Positions 40,849 to 50,141 of a stretch of DNA of 64,000 nt are shown here, one piece after another. The notes beneath the pieces are model-generated. The model ran no database searches. It saw nothing but the letters and a program-made list of their open reading frames with translations, and was not told the DNA's origin. Position numbers and translations under genes: made by a program. The stretch's first letter is position 1; every line of letters begins with the position of its first letter. This DNA is from Streptomyces liangshanensis (GTDB taxonomy: Bacteria > Actinomycetota > Actinomycetes > Streptomycetales > Streptomycetaceae). The stretch covers positions 2,159,001-2,223,000 of the forward strand of contig NZ_CP050177.1 of NCBI RefSeq assembly GCF_011694815.1, read 5' to 3'.

Positions 40849-40921
40849 TACCCCCGACCGGATTCGAACCGGCGCTACTGCCGTGAGAGGGCAGCGTGCT
40901 AGGCCGCTACACAACGGGGGC
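40849..40921 (-). tRNA. tRNA-Glu (CUC), copy 3
   Basis: Same 73-nt sequence as copies 1 and 2. Confidence 0.95.
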
Positions 40922-40941
40922 ATTGCAGAATGGTGTCTGCG

Positions 40942-41013
40942 CTGGGCTACCAGGACTCGAACCTAGACTAACGGAACCAGAAACCGTCGTGCTGCCAATT
41001 ACACCATAGCCCA
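40942..41013 (-). tRNA. tRNA-Gln (CUG), copy 2 (variant)
   Basis: 72 nt, anticodon CTG, differing from Gln copy 1 at about four positions. The anticodon stem ACGGT/TCCGT leaves T31 opposite T39. Confidence 0.92.
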
Positions 41014-41022
41014 CCAAAACTC

Positions 41023-41040
41023 AACCCCCTGACGGGGGTT
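41023..41040 (-). terminator. Hairpin between gltX and the tRNA cluster
   Basis: 7-bp stem AACCCCC/GGGGGTT with a TGAC loop, 10 bp upstream of the first transcribed tRNA (Gln copy 2). A second GC palindrome lies at 41060-41085. They could end gltX transcripts or be processed. Confidence 0.5.
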
Positions 41041-41156
41041 CGCTTGGCTTGCGTCTCCCGGCCGGGCCTTTCGGCCTTCCCGGGCGGCGCAGGAAGAACA
41101 TTACCCGACAGCGGGCAGCGCTCCAAAACGAGTATCGGCGGGGGCGGGCCCAGGAG

Positions 41157-41188
41157 CCGGACGGGCCGCGAAGCCCGTCCGGCGATCC
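41157..41188. repeat. Degenerate intergenic repeat pair after gltX
   Basis: CCGGACGGGC and GCCCGTCCGGCGAT face each other with a 4-nt gap and form a short palindrome. It resembles the inner halves of the R1-R10 element. Located 20 bp after the gltX stop. Confidence 0.6.
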
Positions 41189-41208
41189 GGAACCGTGTCC
41201 GCCTGCGG

Positions 41209-42687
41209 CTACGCCCCCGCCGTCAGCTTCGACAGCGCCGCGTCGACCCGCGCGAGCGTCCGCTCGCGGCCCAGCAGCTCCAGCGACTCGAAGAGCGGCA
41301 GGCCGACCGTACGGCCGGTGACCGCGACCCGGACCGGCGCCTGCGCCTTGCCCAGCTTGAGGCCGTGCTCCTCGCCGGCCGCCAGGACCGCGTTCTTGAG
41401 CGCCTCGGCGGTCCACTCCGACGCGGCGATGTGCGTACGGGCGGTCGCCAGCAGCGCGTCCGCGCCCGGCTTCATCGCCTTCTCCCAGGACGCCTGGTCC
41501 TCCACCGGCTCGTCCAGGAAGAGGAAGTCGACGTTGGCCGTGATGTCCGAGAGGACCGTCAGCCGGGTCTGGGCCAGCGGCGCCAGCTCCTCGAAGGCCG
41601 CCGCGTCGAAGGCCTCGGGGGCCCACGGGGCGTGCGGGGCGCGCAGCCAGGGGCCGCAGGCCTCGGTGAACGTCTTCACGTCCAGCATCCTGAGGTGGTC
41701 CCCGTTGACCGACTCGGCCTTCTTGAGGTCGAAGCGCGCCGGGTTGGCGTTGACGTCCGCGATGTCGAACGCGGCGACCATCTCGTCCATGGAGAAGATG
41801 TCGCGGTCCGGGGCGAGCGACCAGCCCAGCAGCGAGAGGTAGTTGAGCAGCCCCTCGGGCAGGAAACCGCGCTCGCGGTAGAGGTTGAGGGACGCCTGCG
41901 GGTCGCGCTTGGAGAGCTTCTTGTTGCCCTCCCCCATCACGTACGGGAGGTGCCCGAACGCCGGGACGTCCTTCGCCACGCCCAGCTCGATCAGCGCCCG
42001 GTAGAGGGCGATCTGGCGCGGGGTGGAGGACAGCAGGTCCTCGCCGCGCAGGACGTGCGTGATCTCCATCAGCGCGTCGTCGATCGGGTTGACGAGCGTG
42101 TAGAGCGGGGCGCCGTTGGCGCGGACGATGCCGTAGTCCGGGACGTTCTCCGGGGTGAAGGTCAGCTCGCCGCGGACGAGGTCCGTGAAGGTGATCGGCT
42201 CGTCGGGCATCCGGAAGCGCACGATGTGCGTCCGGCCCTCGGCCTCGTACGCCGCCTTCCGCTCGGCGCTCAGGTCCCGGCAGTGGCCGTCGTACCCGGA
42301 CGGCCTGCCCGCCGCGCGGGCCGCCGCGCGGCGCTCGTCCAGCTCCTCGGTGGTGCAGTAGCAGGGGTACGCGTGCCCCGCGGCGAGCAGCTTCTCCGCG
42401 ATGTCGCGGTAGAGGTCCATCCGCTGGGACTGGCGGTACGGGGCATGGGGGCCGCCGGTCTCCGGGCCCTCGTCCCAGTCGAGCCCGAGCCAGCGCAGCG
42501 AGTCGAGCAGCGCCTCGTACGACTCCTCGGAGTCGCGCGCCGCGTCGGTGTCCTCGATGCGCAGGACCAGGGTGCCGCCGGTGTGGCGGGCGTACGCCCA
42601 GTTGAAGAGGGCGGTGCGGACCAGGCCCACGTGCGGGTTGCCGGTCGGCGAGGGACAGAAACGAACACGGACGGGGCCGTTAACCAC
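41209..42687 (-). CDS. gltX: Glutamyl-tRNA synthetase
   Basis: 492 residues, GTG start overlapping the FAHD gene stop by 8 bp. Class I motifs: HIGH-like [10 protein letters not shown] and KMSKS-like KKLSKRD. Cysteines in the zinc-like insert region ([14 protein letters not shown]) are present. Streptomycetes have no GlnRS, so this enzyme is expected to charge both tRNA-Glu and tRNA-Gln, with GatCAB amidating Glu-tRNA-Gln. Directly upstream of two Gln and three Glu tRNA genes on the same strand. Confidence 0.95.
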   Translation of the reverse strand: MVNGPVRVRFCPSPTGNPHVGLVRTALFNWAYARHTGGTLVLRIEDTDAARDSEESYEALLDSLRWLGLDWDEGPETGGPHAPYRQSQRMDLYRDIAEKLLAAGHAYPCYCTTEELDERRAAARAAGRPSGYDGHCRDLSAERKAAYEAEGRTHIVRFRMPDEPITFTDLVRGELTFTPENVPDYGIVRANGAPLYTLVNPIDDALMEITHVLRGEDLLSSTPRQIALYRALIELGVAKDVPAFGHLPYVMGEGNKKLSKRDPQASLNLYRERGFLPEGLLNYLSLLGWSLAPDRDIFSMDEMVAAFDIADVNANPARFDLKKAESVNGDHLRMLDVKTFTEACGPWLRAPHAPWAPEAFDAAAFEELAPLAQTRLTVLSDITANVDFLFLDEPVEDQASWEKAMKPGADALLATARTHIAASEWTAEALKNAVLAAGEEHGLKLGKAQAPVRVAVTGRTVGLPLFESLELLGRERTLARVDAALSKLTAGA

Positions 42688-43462
42688 GCTTGATCACCCT
42701 GTTGGTGAGAGTGCCGATGCCTTCGATGGAGACGGCGACCTCGTCGCCGACGCTGAGGGGGCCGACCCCGGCAGGGGTGCCCGTGAGGATGACGTCTCCG
42801 GGGAGCAGCGTCATGGCCTCGGTGATGTGGACGACCAGGTCCTCGATGGACCGGATCATCTCGCTCGTACGGCCGAGCTGGCGCTGTTCGCCGTTGACCG
42901 TGCACTGGATCGTGAGGTCGGACGGGTCGAGCGCGGTCTCCACCCAGGGGCCGAGCGGGCAGGAGGTGTCGAAGCCCTTGGCGCGGGCCCACTGCTTCTC
43001 GGTCCGCTGCGTGTCCCGGGCGGTGACGTCGTTGGCGCAGGTGTAGCCGAAGATGACGTCCTTGACGCGCTCGCGCGGGACCTCACGGCACAACCGGCCG
43101 ATCACGACGGCCAGTTCGGCCTCGTAGTGCACGTCGTTCGAGAAGGAGGGGTACTCGATGGCATCGCCCGAGCCGATCACGGAGGTGGTGGGCTTGAAGA
43201 ACGCCACCGGTACCTCGGGGACCTCGTTGCCCAGCTCCGCGGCGTGCTCCGCGTAGTTGCGGCCGATGGCCACGACCTTGTTGGGGAGCACGGGCGGCAG
43301 CAGCCGCACCTTGCTCAGCGGCACCTTGGTGCCGGAGAGCTCGAAGTCGGTGTACGGAATGCCCCTGATGATGTCGAGGACGAGGCCGGCGGGGTCGCCG
43401 CCGTCGCCCTCGACCGCGCCGAAGGCGACATTGCCGTCGATGGAGAATCTGGCGATGCGCAC
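42680..43462 (-). CDS. Fumarylacetoacetate hydrolase family protein
   Basis: 260 residues, GTG start. FAH fold with metal ligands in [12 protein letters not shown] and the conserved [12 protein letters not shown] and [14 protein letters not shown]. Family members act as hydrolases, decarboxylases or tautomerases on acylpyruvates. Substrate unknown. Upstream of and overlapping gltX. Confidence 0.9.
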   Translation of the reverse strand: MRIARFSIDGNVAFGAVEGDGGDPAGLVLDIIRGIPYTDFELSGTKVPLSKVRLLPPVLPNKVVAIGRNYAEHAAELGNEVPEVPVAFFKPTTSVIGSGDAIEYPSFSNDVHYEAELAVVIGRLCREVPRERVKDVIFGYTCANDVTARDTQRTEKQWARAKGFDTSCPLGPWVETALDPSDLTIQCTVNGEQRQLGRTSEMIRSIEDLVVHITEAMTLLPGDVILTGTPAGVGPLSVGDEVAVSIEGIGTLTNRVIKRG

Positions 43463-43603
43463 GGGTGCTGTCGCCCCTCACTGTCACTTGCTGGCCTGCT
43501 GGAGACTGACACTCCAGGCTAGCCGGTGCGGGGTGGCGCGCTCGCGTACGACCGCCGGGGCCGCGGGGCCCCGGGGTCCCGGCGCGGGCCGGGGCCGTAC
43601 CCC

Positions 43604-43807
43604 TTACGAGGCCGGCTCGGCCTCGGGAACCTTGTAGGGCGCCGGTGCGTCCATCAGGATCGTACGGCGCGGGTTGGCCGTGCGGTTCGGGAGAGTGACG
43701 GGGTGTTCCGGGCGCTCCGTGGGTACCAGGCCCGTGGCGTCCTTCAGGTGCGCCAGGGTGGTGCGCCGGGGATTGGCGGTGTTGCGGAACAGCATCGTCG
43801 TCTTCAT
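43604..43807 (-). CDS. Small peptide with duplicated TANPRRT motif
   Basis: 67 codons, ATG at 43807 (a second ATG at 43795). It carries NTANPRRTTL (9-18) and RTANPRRTIL (42-51), a spacing of 33 residues, with a Pro-rich end. The duplicated motif is also visible in the DNA. No strong RBS. I do not recognise the family. It could be a short regulatory peptide or a RiPP-like precursor, but no modification enzyme lies nearby. Coding status is not proven. Confidence 0.45.
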   Translation of the reverse strand: MKTTMLFRNTANPRRTTLAHLKDATGLVPTERPEHPVTLPNRTANPRRTILMDAPAPYKVPEAEPAS

Positions 43808-44381
43808 CTGTGTGTTCAGACCCTGTCGCGTGTTCGAGCGCCGGAGCGCCGGTGTCGGATGTGCCGTCCCAGTAAAGCGCGGGACCGAGGAGGGGATTCC
43901 CCGGCGGAGCGGGGATGCTTCAGCGATCTCCCTGTGAGTTTGCTCACGAACGGGCGGACATCACGGGCATTCCGGGCGGCGGTCCAAGGTCATCGAAACG
44001 GACATTGCCTCACTGAACGTTGCATTCCGCTGCTGATCATCAGGACTGGGACACCCCCCACCCGTAAGCAGCGTGTCTGCAATCGCCCCTTTCCTCCGTG
44101 AACCCTTTCTACGGCTTGTGACACCCCGCTCACCCGCTGTCATACAGGTCACAGCCCGGTACGCGGCCCTTGTTGGAGGTCCTGCACTGTGCTGGAATTC
44201 CCCCCACCGCCGCGGGTTTCAAGCCGGCGCGCAGGGGCGCAACGCAGCGCCGCGTGGCGGTGGGGAAGGGGTAAAGCGCCGGTCACTCAAGACCACCATG
44301 GGGAGCGTTCTGCGCCCCACGACGCCGACACCGTCCTGCCGTTTCGCGGTTGGGACGCCTGGTCCAGAGGTTGCGACGCTA
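43808..44381. other. Long intergenic region upstream of conservon 1
   Basis: 574 bp with relatively low GC near 43990-44100. It holds a palindrome GTGAGTTTGCTCAC at 43934-43947 and the 12-bp motif shared with conservon 2 (44189-44200). A cvnA1 frame stays open from 44073, but codons before 44382 lack an RBS and look non-coding. Confidence 0.5.
44189..44200 (+). promoter_or_regulatory. 12-bp motif shared by both cvn upstream regions
   Basis: GTGCTGGAATTC, 182 bp before cvnA1. The identical 12-mer is 78 bp before cvnA2. Surrounding sequence is not similar. Candidate regulatory site. Confidence 0.5.
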
Positions 44382-47300
44382 GTGCAGGGACGTTTCAAGA
44401 GGGATAGCAGCGCTGCGGCGGAGCAAGAGCCCCGCAGTGGAACCGACCGCGGTGCCTCGCCCCAGCACACCCAGAACCCGGGCCAGGCACCGACGGGCGA
44501 GAGCGGCCCGCGTGCCGCGCGCCCCGGGGCGGCACCGGCCGGCGACGGGAAGACGGCCGCGCCGAAACCCGTGGGGCCGACCGACGCCGGCTCACGAATA
44601 CTTTTGCGCAACTGGCGCATCAGTACCCGCCTGGTCGCTCTGCTGACCCTCCCGGTGGTCGCGGCGACCACCCTGGGCGGGCTGCGGATCAACGAGTCCT
44701 TGAACGAGATCCAGCAGCTGGAGCACATGCAGCTGCTGACAAAGATGACCAAGGAAGCGACCAACCTCGCGGCCCAGCTCCAGGCGGAGCGGGACGAGTC
44801 GGCGGGTCCGCTGACCAACGGCGCGACCGCTTCCGACTTCAAGGTGCAGGACCGCCGGACGAAGACGGACCGGGCGAAGAAGGCCTTCCTCGACGCCACC
44901 GTCGACATCGGCAACACCGACGGCGACGAGGCGCTGGAGTCGATCCGCTCCAACGTCAACCAGATCGCCACGCAGGTCAACCAGATCAACAAGATCCGCC
45001 AGGGCGCCTACCAGTCCAAGGGCGCCGACTCGCTCACCGTGGACGCCTACAGCGGACTGATCGAGTCCCTGCTGAGCCTGTCGCAGGACATGGCGCAGGC
45101 GACCAGCAACCCGGACATGATCAAGCGGACCCGCGCGCTGGCCGCGTTCTCGTCCGCCAAGGAGTACGCCTCCATCCAGCGGGCCATCATCGCCGCCGCT
45201 CTCCCCGCCGACCCGAAGAAGGACGGCACGCTGAGCGAGAACGACCGTCTCTACGGTCAGAACGCGCTCACCAAGGAGAAGAACGCCCTCACGTCCTTCA
45301 ACTCGCTGTACGAGTCGATGGGCGGCAACGCCGAAGAGCTGACCGCACCGCTCAACGGCCAGGGCAACCCCGAGATCCAGGCCGCCGAGAAGTACGCGGA
45401 CCGCGTCCTCGGACAGCCGGACGGCCTCAAGAACGAGCCCCACCGCTCGTACCTGGACTGGACCGACCAGGCCTCGACCCGCATCAACGCGATGAAGACC
45501 ATCGAGGCCACGCTGCTCGGCGAGATGGAGGGCAAGGCCCGCGAACTGCGCGACCAGGCCCAGCGCGACGCGTACATCAACGGTGCGCTGATCCTGCTCG
45601 TCCTCGGGGTCTCGCTCGTCGGCGCCTTCGTGGTGGCCCGCGCGATGATCCGCTCGCTGCGGCGCCTCCAGGACACCGCCACCCGGGTCGCCCAGGACCG
45701 CCTGCCCGAGCTGGTCAAGGCCCTGTCCGAGTCGGACCCGCAGGACGTCGACACCTCCGTCGAGTCCGTCGGTGTCCACTCCAGGGACGAGATCGGCCAG
45801 GTCGCCGCGGCCTTCGACGACGTGCACCGCGAGGCCGTCCGCCTCGCCGCCGAGCAGGCCCTCCTGCGAGGCAACGTCAACGCGATGTTCACCAACCTCT
45901 CGCGCCGCAGCCAGGGCCTCATCCAGCGCCAGCTCTCGCTCATCTCCGAGCTGGAGTCGCGCGAGGCCGACCCGGACCAGCTGTCCTCGCTGTTCAAGCT
46001 GGACCACCTCGCGACCCGTATGCGCCGTAACGGTGAGAACCTCCTCGTCCTCGCCGGTGAGGAGCCGGGCCGCCGCTGGACCCGGCCCGTCCCCCTGGTC
46101 GACGTGCTCCGCGCCGCCGCCTCCGAGGTGGAGCAGTACGAGCGCATCGAACTGTCCTCGGTCCCCGCGACCGAGGTCGCCGGACGCGTCGTCAACGACC
46201 TCGTGCACCTGCTCGCCGAGCTGCTGGAGAACGCGACGTCGTTCTCCTCGCCGCAGACGAAGGTCCGGGTCACCGGTCACGCCCTGCCCGACGGCCGCGT
46301 GCTGGTCGAGATCCACGACACCGGCATCGGCCTCTCCCCCGAAGACCTCGCGGCGATCAACGAGCGGCTCGCGTCGCCGCCCACCGTGGACGTCTCGGTC
46401 TCGCGCCGCATGGGTCTGTTCGTGGTCGGCCGCCTGTCCCTGCGACACGGCATCCGGATCCAGCTGCGCCCCTCCGACTCCGGCGGTACGACCGCGCTGG
46501 TCATGCTCCCGGTCGACGTCGCCCAGGGCGGCAAGAAGGGCCCGGTCGGCAAGCCCGGCATGAACGTCGGCGGCCAGAACGGCCAGGCCCCGGTGGCCGG
46601 CCGGCCGCCCGCGGGACCCGGCCTCACCGCCGGTCCCGGCGGCGCCCCCGCTCCCGGTCTCACCGCGGGTCCCGGTTCGCCGCCGCCCGGCCGGATCGCC
46701 GCGGGCACCCCGCGCGGCCAGGTCGGCGCCGGGTCGGGCCCGCGTGCCGCGCTCCCCGGCCGCGACGGCGGGCAGGGCGGCCCCCAGGGCGGTGCGCCCC
46801 AGAACCAGCAGCGCCAGGGCTCGGCCCGTACCGGCCAGAACGGCCAGGCGGACCAGAACGGCCAGAACAGCCAGACCGGTCAGCACAGCGTCTTCGGCGG
46901 CCAGAACACGTTCGCGGGCCAGGGCCAGGGTCAAGGACCGGGCCAGGGCCAGAACCCCGGACAGGGCCGTAACGACGGACCCGGCGCGCCGAACGGACAG
47001 CCCGGCCAGAACGGATTCAGCGGCCACGCCCAGAACGCCTTCCAGCAGGGCGGCGCACCCGAGCGGAGCCGGCAGCTGCCGCCTCCCGGTGGTCCGCGCG
47101 CCGAGCTGCCGGGCGGGAACCCGCAGCCGCAGAACCGCCAGCAGCGCCCCGAGACCACCAGCTGGGGCACCGGGCAGCAGCCCGCGCAGGACGCCCCGCG
47201 CGGTCACGAGGAGCACGAGAACACCGGTCAGTACGCCCGGCCCCAGGTCCTGCCGCAGAACGCCGGCGCCACCTCCGAGTTCCCGCGGCCCGACTTCGAC

Positions 47301-48296
47301 GCGCCGCGCCCCGGCCTCGACAACAACCGCCGGGGCGGGGCCCCGCAGCCGCAGGACGCGGCCGCGACGGCCCAGTTCCCGCGGCCCGACTTCAACGCGC
47401 CCCCGCCCAGCGGCTACCAGCCCGACTACAGCGCCCAGCAGGGCGGCTACCAGCAGGGTTACGGCAACGGCCAGCAGCAGGACTACGCCGCGCCGCCCGC
47501 CTACGCCCCGCAGCAGGACTTCAACGCCCCGCGCCCCCCGGCTCCCTCCGCGGCGCCGGGCGCGCAGGGCCGCGGCCCCGGGCAGTTCGACCAGTACGGC
47601 CAGCCGCTCAACGGGCGGGGCGGTCAGGACGGACCGGGTTACGGCGCCCCGCGCCAGCCCAGCCTGCCGCCGCAGCCCCAGCACGAGGCGCTGCCGCCGG
47701 CCGGTCCCGGTGACGGCCGCACCCCGCTGTTCGACAACCTGGAGACCAATTGGTTCCACGGTCAGCAGCCGGGTGGACAGCAGCAGCCGCCCCAGCAGCC
47801 CCCGGCGCCGGTCGTCCCGCAGCACCAGGCCCCGGCCCCGCTGCCGCCGGCTCCCCGGCGCGAGCCGATGCCGCAGCGCGAGCCCGGTGCCGGTCTGATG
47901 GGCGCGGGCGCGCCGAGCGGCAACGGTTTCGGCGGCAACGGCTCCAGCAGCCCGGCCACCAACGGCTCGGGAGCCAACGGCTCCAGTGCCACCTCCTCCT
48001 GGCGCACGTCACCCAACGACGAGCTGGTACGCCAGGCAGAACGGGTCAAAAAGCCCCAGGCGGGCGGTATCACCACTTCAGGTCTGCCCCGCCGGGTGCC
48101 GCGCGCCAACCTGGTGCCCGGTACCGCGCAGGAACAGAACAACCAGGCCGGTCCGCAGGTTTCCCGTGCGCCGGCAGACGTACGCGGCCGACTGACCAAT
48201 CTTCGCCGGGGTATTCAGCAGGGTCGCCAGGCGGGCACAGCCGGTCCGGCGAACAACAGCTTCAACCTCGGCCCCTCTCACCAGCAGGAGCGTTAG
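44382..48296 (+). CDS. cvnA1: CvnA1, conservon histidine kinase-like membrane sensor
   Basis: 1304 residues from GTG at 44382 (QGRFKRDSSAAAEQ). TM1 about 85-105, extracellular sensor (nitrate/nitrite-sensing-like) to about 400, TM2 about 400-422, HAMP-like helix, H-box-like LDHLATRMRRNGENL near 541, N-box HLLAELLENATSFS near 608, and G-box DTGIGL near 645. The C-terminal about 590 residues are Gly/Gln/Pro/Asn-rich with three variants of FPRPDFDAPRP. A conserved end (GLPRRVPRANL, SRAPADVRGRLTNLRRG) is shared with CvnA2. First of a four-gene conservon, abutting cvnB1. Kinase activity is not demonstrated for this family. Confidence 0.93.
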   Translation: MQGRFKRDSSAAAEQEPRSGTDRGASPQHTQNPGQAPTGESGPRAARPGAAPAGDGKTAAPKPVGPTDAGSRILLRNWRISTRLVALLTLPVVAATTLGGLRINESLNEIQQLEHMQLLTKMTKEATNLAAQLQAERDESAGPLTNGATASDFKVQDRRTKTDRAKKAFLDATVDIGNTDGDEALESIRSNVNQIATQVNQINKIRQGAYQSKGADSLTVDAYSGLIESLLSLSQDMAQATSNPDMIKRTRALAAFSSAKEYASIQRAIIAAALPADPKKDGTLSENDRLYGQNALTKEKNALTSFNSLYESMGGNAEELTAPLNGQGNPEIQAAEKYADRVLGQPDGLKNEPHRSYLDWTDQASTRINAMKTIEATLLGEMEGKARELRDQAQRDAYINGALILLVLGVSLVGAFVVARAMIRSLRRLQDTATRVAQDRLPELVKALSESDPQDVDTSVESVGVHSRDEIGQVAAAFDDVHREAVRLAAEQALLRGNVNAMFTNLSRRSQGLIQRQLSLISELESREADPDQLSSLFKLDHLATRMRRNGENLLVLAGEEPGRRWTRPVPLVDVLRAAASEVEQYERIELSSVPATEVAGRVVNDLVHLLAELLENATSFSSPQTKVRVTGHALPDGRVLVEIHDTGIGLSPEDLAAINERLASPPTVDVSVSRRMGLFVVGRLSLRHGIRIQLRPSDSGGTTALVMLPVDVAQGGKKGPVGKPGMNVGGQNGQAPVAGRPPAGPGLTAGPGGAPAPGLTAGPGSPPPGRIAAGTPRGQVGAGSGPRAALPGRDGGQGGPQGGAPQNQQRQGSARTGQNGQADQNGQNSQTGQHSVFGGQNTFAGQGQGQGPGQGQNPGQGRNDGPGAPNGQPGQNGFSGHAQNAFQQGGAPERSRQLPPPGGPRAELPGGNPQPQNRQQRPETTSWGTGQQPAQDAPRGHEEHENTGQYARPQVLPQNAGATSEFPRPDFDAPRPGLDNNRRGGAPQPQDAAATAQFPRPDFNAPPPSGYQPDYSAQQGGYQQGYGNGQQQDYAAPPAYAPQQDFNAPRPPAPSAAPGAQGRGPGQFDQYGQPLNGRGGQDGPGYGAPRQPSLPPQPQHEALPPAGPGDGRTPLFDNLETNWFHGQQPGGQQQPPQQPPAPVVPQHQAPAPLPPAPRREPMPQREPGAGLMGAGAPSGNGFGGNGSSSPATNGSGANGSSATSSWRTSPNDELVRQAERVKKPQAGGITTSGLPRRVPRANLVPGTAQEQNNQAGPQVSRAPADVRGRLTNLRRGIQQGRQAGTAGPANNSFNLGPSHQQER

Positions 48297-48719
48297 TTGA
48301 GTCCGATGAGTCAGGCCGCTCAGAATCTGAACTGGTTGATCACCAACTTCGTGGACAACACCCCTGGGGTGTCCCACACGGTGGTGGTCTCCGCGGACGG
48401 ACTTCTGCTGGCCATGTCCGAGGGCTTCCCCCGCGACCGAGCCGATCAGCTCGCGGCCGTGGCGTCCGGGCTGACCTCGCTGACCGCGGGGGCGTCCCGG
48501 ATCTTCGAAGGCGGCCCGGTCAACCAGACCGTGGTGGAGATGGAGCGCGGCTTCCTCTTCCTGATGTCCGTCTCCGACGGTTCCTCCCTGGCCGTGCTCG
48601 CCCACCCCGAGTGCGACATCGGCCTGGTGGGGTACGAGATGGCCCTCCTGGTCGACCGCGCCGGTACGGTCCTCACCCCGGACCTGCGCGCCGAGCTCCA
48701 AGGAAGTCTGTTGCACTGA
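48297..48719 (+). CDS. cvnB1: CvnB1, roadblock/LC7 protein
   Basis: 140 residues, TTG start immediately after the cvnA1 stop; ATG at 48306 is the alternative. Roadblock/LC7 domain proteins regulate small GTPases. SHTVVVSADGLLLAMSEGFP and the helical AVASGLTSLTAGASRIF fit. It differs from CvnB2 at five residues (E/D, P/A, V/I, C/A, H/N). Expected GAP- or scaffold-like partner of CvnD1. Confidence 0.95.
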   Translation: MSPMSQAAQNLNWLITNFVDNTPGVSHTVVVSADGLLLAMSEGFPRDRADQLAAVASGLTSLTAGASRIFEGGPVNQTVVEMERGFLFLMSVSDGSSLAVLAHPECDIGLVGYEMALLVDRAGTVLTPDLRAELQGSLLH

Positions 48720-48829
48720 GGCTTCGGCACCGCCGCCACCAGCTCCAACACCGTCAGGCCGCCCAACCGGCCCCCCACCGGCCAAGTCAGACGGCACGCA
48801 GACATCTTGCTGTCACGCCCGGAGGATTC

Positions 48830-49237
48830 ATGACCCCGCCACCCGCCTCTCACGATCCGTACGGCGCCTCAGTCGACGCGTCGTACGGACCTGAGGGCGA
48901 TCAGCCGCTGGTACGCCCGTACGCCATGACCGGCGGACGGACCCGGCCGCGGTACCAGCTCGCCATCGAGGCGCTGGTCAGTACGACAGCAGACCCCGCT
49001 CATCTCGCCACCCTGCTCCCCGAGCACCAGCGGATCTGCCACCTCTGCCGTGAGGTCAAGTCGGTGGCCGAGGTGTCGGCACTGCTGACGATGCCGCTCG
49101 GCGTCGCGCGGATCCTCGTAGCGGACCTGGCGGAAGCCGGCATGGTGGCCATCCACCAGCCGGGCAACGGAGAGGCCGGCGGCGCGCCGGATGTGACACT
49201 GCTCGAAAGGGTGCTCAGTGGACTTCGGAAGCTCTAG
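48830..49237 (+). CDS. cvnC1: CvnC1, DUF742 protein
   Basis: 135 residues, ATG with GGAGG upstream. DUF742 is a winged-helix-like domain: RPYAMTGGRTRPRYQLAIEA, HQRICHLCREVKSVAEVSA and VARILVADLAEAGM. Third gene of the conservon. Its end overlaps cvnD1 by 20 bp. Confidence 0.95.
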   Translation: MTPPPASHDPYGASVDASYGPEGDQPLVRPYAMTGGRTRPRYQLAIEALVSTTADPAHLATLLPEHQRICHLCREVKSVAEVSALLTMPLGVARILVADLAEAGMVAIHQPGNGEAGGAPDVTLLERVLSGLRKL

Positions 49238-49802
49238 CGGCGGAGGAGCAGCCCGCTCAACCACCAGCGCGAAGATCGTGGTGGCGGGCGGCTTCGGCGT
49301 GGGCAAGACCACGTTCGTCGGCGCCGTCTCGGAGATCAACCCGCTGCGTACCGAGGCCGTCATGACCAGCGCCTCAGCCGGCATCGACGACCTCACCCAC
49401 ACCGGAGACAAGACCACCACCACCGTGGCCATGGACTTCGGCCGCATCACCCTCGACCAGGACCTCATCCTCTACCTCTTCGGCACCCCCGGACAGGACC
49501 GCTTCTGGTTCATGTGGGACGACCTCGTCCGCGGCGCCATCGGCGCCGTCGTCCTCGTCGACACCCGCCGCCTCGCCGACTGCTTCCCCGCCGTCGACTA
49601 CTTCGAGAACTCAGGACTCCCCTTCGTCATCGCCCTCAACGGCTTCGACGGACACCAGCCCTACACCCCCGACGAAGTACGCGAAGCACTCCAGATCGGC
49701 CCCGACACCCCCATCATCACCACCGACGCCCGCCACCGCGCCGACGCCAAGAGCGGACTCATCACCCTCGTCGAACACGCACTCATGGCACGACTCAAGT
49801 AG
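49218..49802 (+). CDS. cvnD1: CvnD1, Ras-like GTPase
   Basis: 194 residues, GTG start inside cvnC1. P-loop GGFGVGKTT, switch-region GDKTTTTVAMDFGRI, G3 FGTPGQDRFWF, and a G4-like ALNGFDG in place of NKxD. Probably myristoyl-less cytosolic MglA-like GTPase acting with CvnB1. It is identical to CvnD2 except for the last residue (K vs R). Confidence 0.96.
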   Translation: MDFGSSSGGGAARSTTSAKIVVAGGFGVGKTTFVGAVSEINPLRTEAVMTSASAGIDDLTHTGDKTTTTVAMDFGRITLDQDLILYLFGTPGQDRFWFMWDDLVRGAIGAVVLVDTRRLADCFPAVDYFENSGLPFVIALNGFDGHQPYTPDEVREALQIGPDTPIITTDARHRADAKSGLITLVEHALMARLK

Positions 49803-49808
49803 ACGCCC

Positions 49809-49847
49809 GGCTACGGCAGTTGCCGTAGCCCGCGCGGGGCGCGGGCT
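49809..49847 (+). terminator. Two overlapping hairpins after cvnD1
   Basis: Hairpin 1: GGCTACGGCA/TGCCGTAGCC (49809-49830). Hairpin 2: AGCCCGCGC/GCGCGGGCT (49827-49847). They share four bases, so only one can fully form. No U-run. Confidence 0.75.
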
Positions 49848-50141
49848 GTGTCGTCGGACACGGCCCGCGGCTTCCTTCATAACGTTTAGACAGAGAATTG
49901 ACGGGCTGCGGACACCCGACGCACTCAACTGGTACCACTGCGCTCACATCACTTCACCCTTTTGCTCCCGCTCAGCCTTTATGCCCTTTTTATCTGAGGC
50001 GTACATCACTCGGAACGGCCGATTCCCACTGTTTGGAGTGGGACCACTCCCCGTGCTGGAATTCGGCGACTCCCGAGTTTGTACGGCCCTGAACGAGAAA
50101 CGGCACACCGTAGGTGTCGGCGCCGAGAGGTTGTTGGTCGA
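49848..50141. other. Intergenic region between conservons
   Basis: About 340 bp from the cvnD1 stop to cvnA2 (hairpins at 49809-49847). The stretch at 49870-50030 is AT-richer than its surroundings and should hold the cvnA2 promoter; no confident -10/-35 was assigned. The shared 12-mer is at 50053-50064. Confidence 0.5.
50053..50064 (+). promoter_or_regulatory. Second copy of the shared cvn upstream motif
   Basis: GTGCTGGAATTC, 78 bp before the cvnA2 GTG start; identical to 44189-44200. Confidence 0.5.

Noticed and set aside
44592..47825. Minus-strand ORF of over 1000 codons opposite cvnA1
   Set aside because: A GC-rich antisense shadow: composition is Arg/Leu/Val/Gly-rich, no RBS or domain, and the plus strand encodes a clear CvnA. 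The same applies to the long antisense ORF over cvnA2 (49944-52829).
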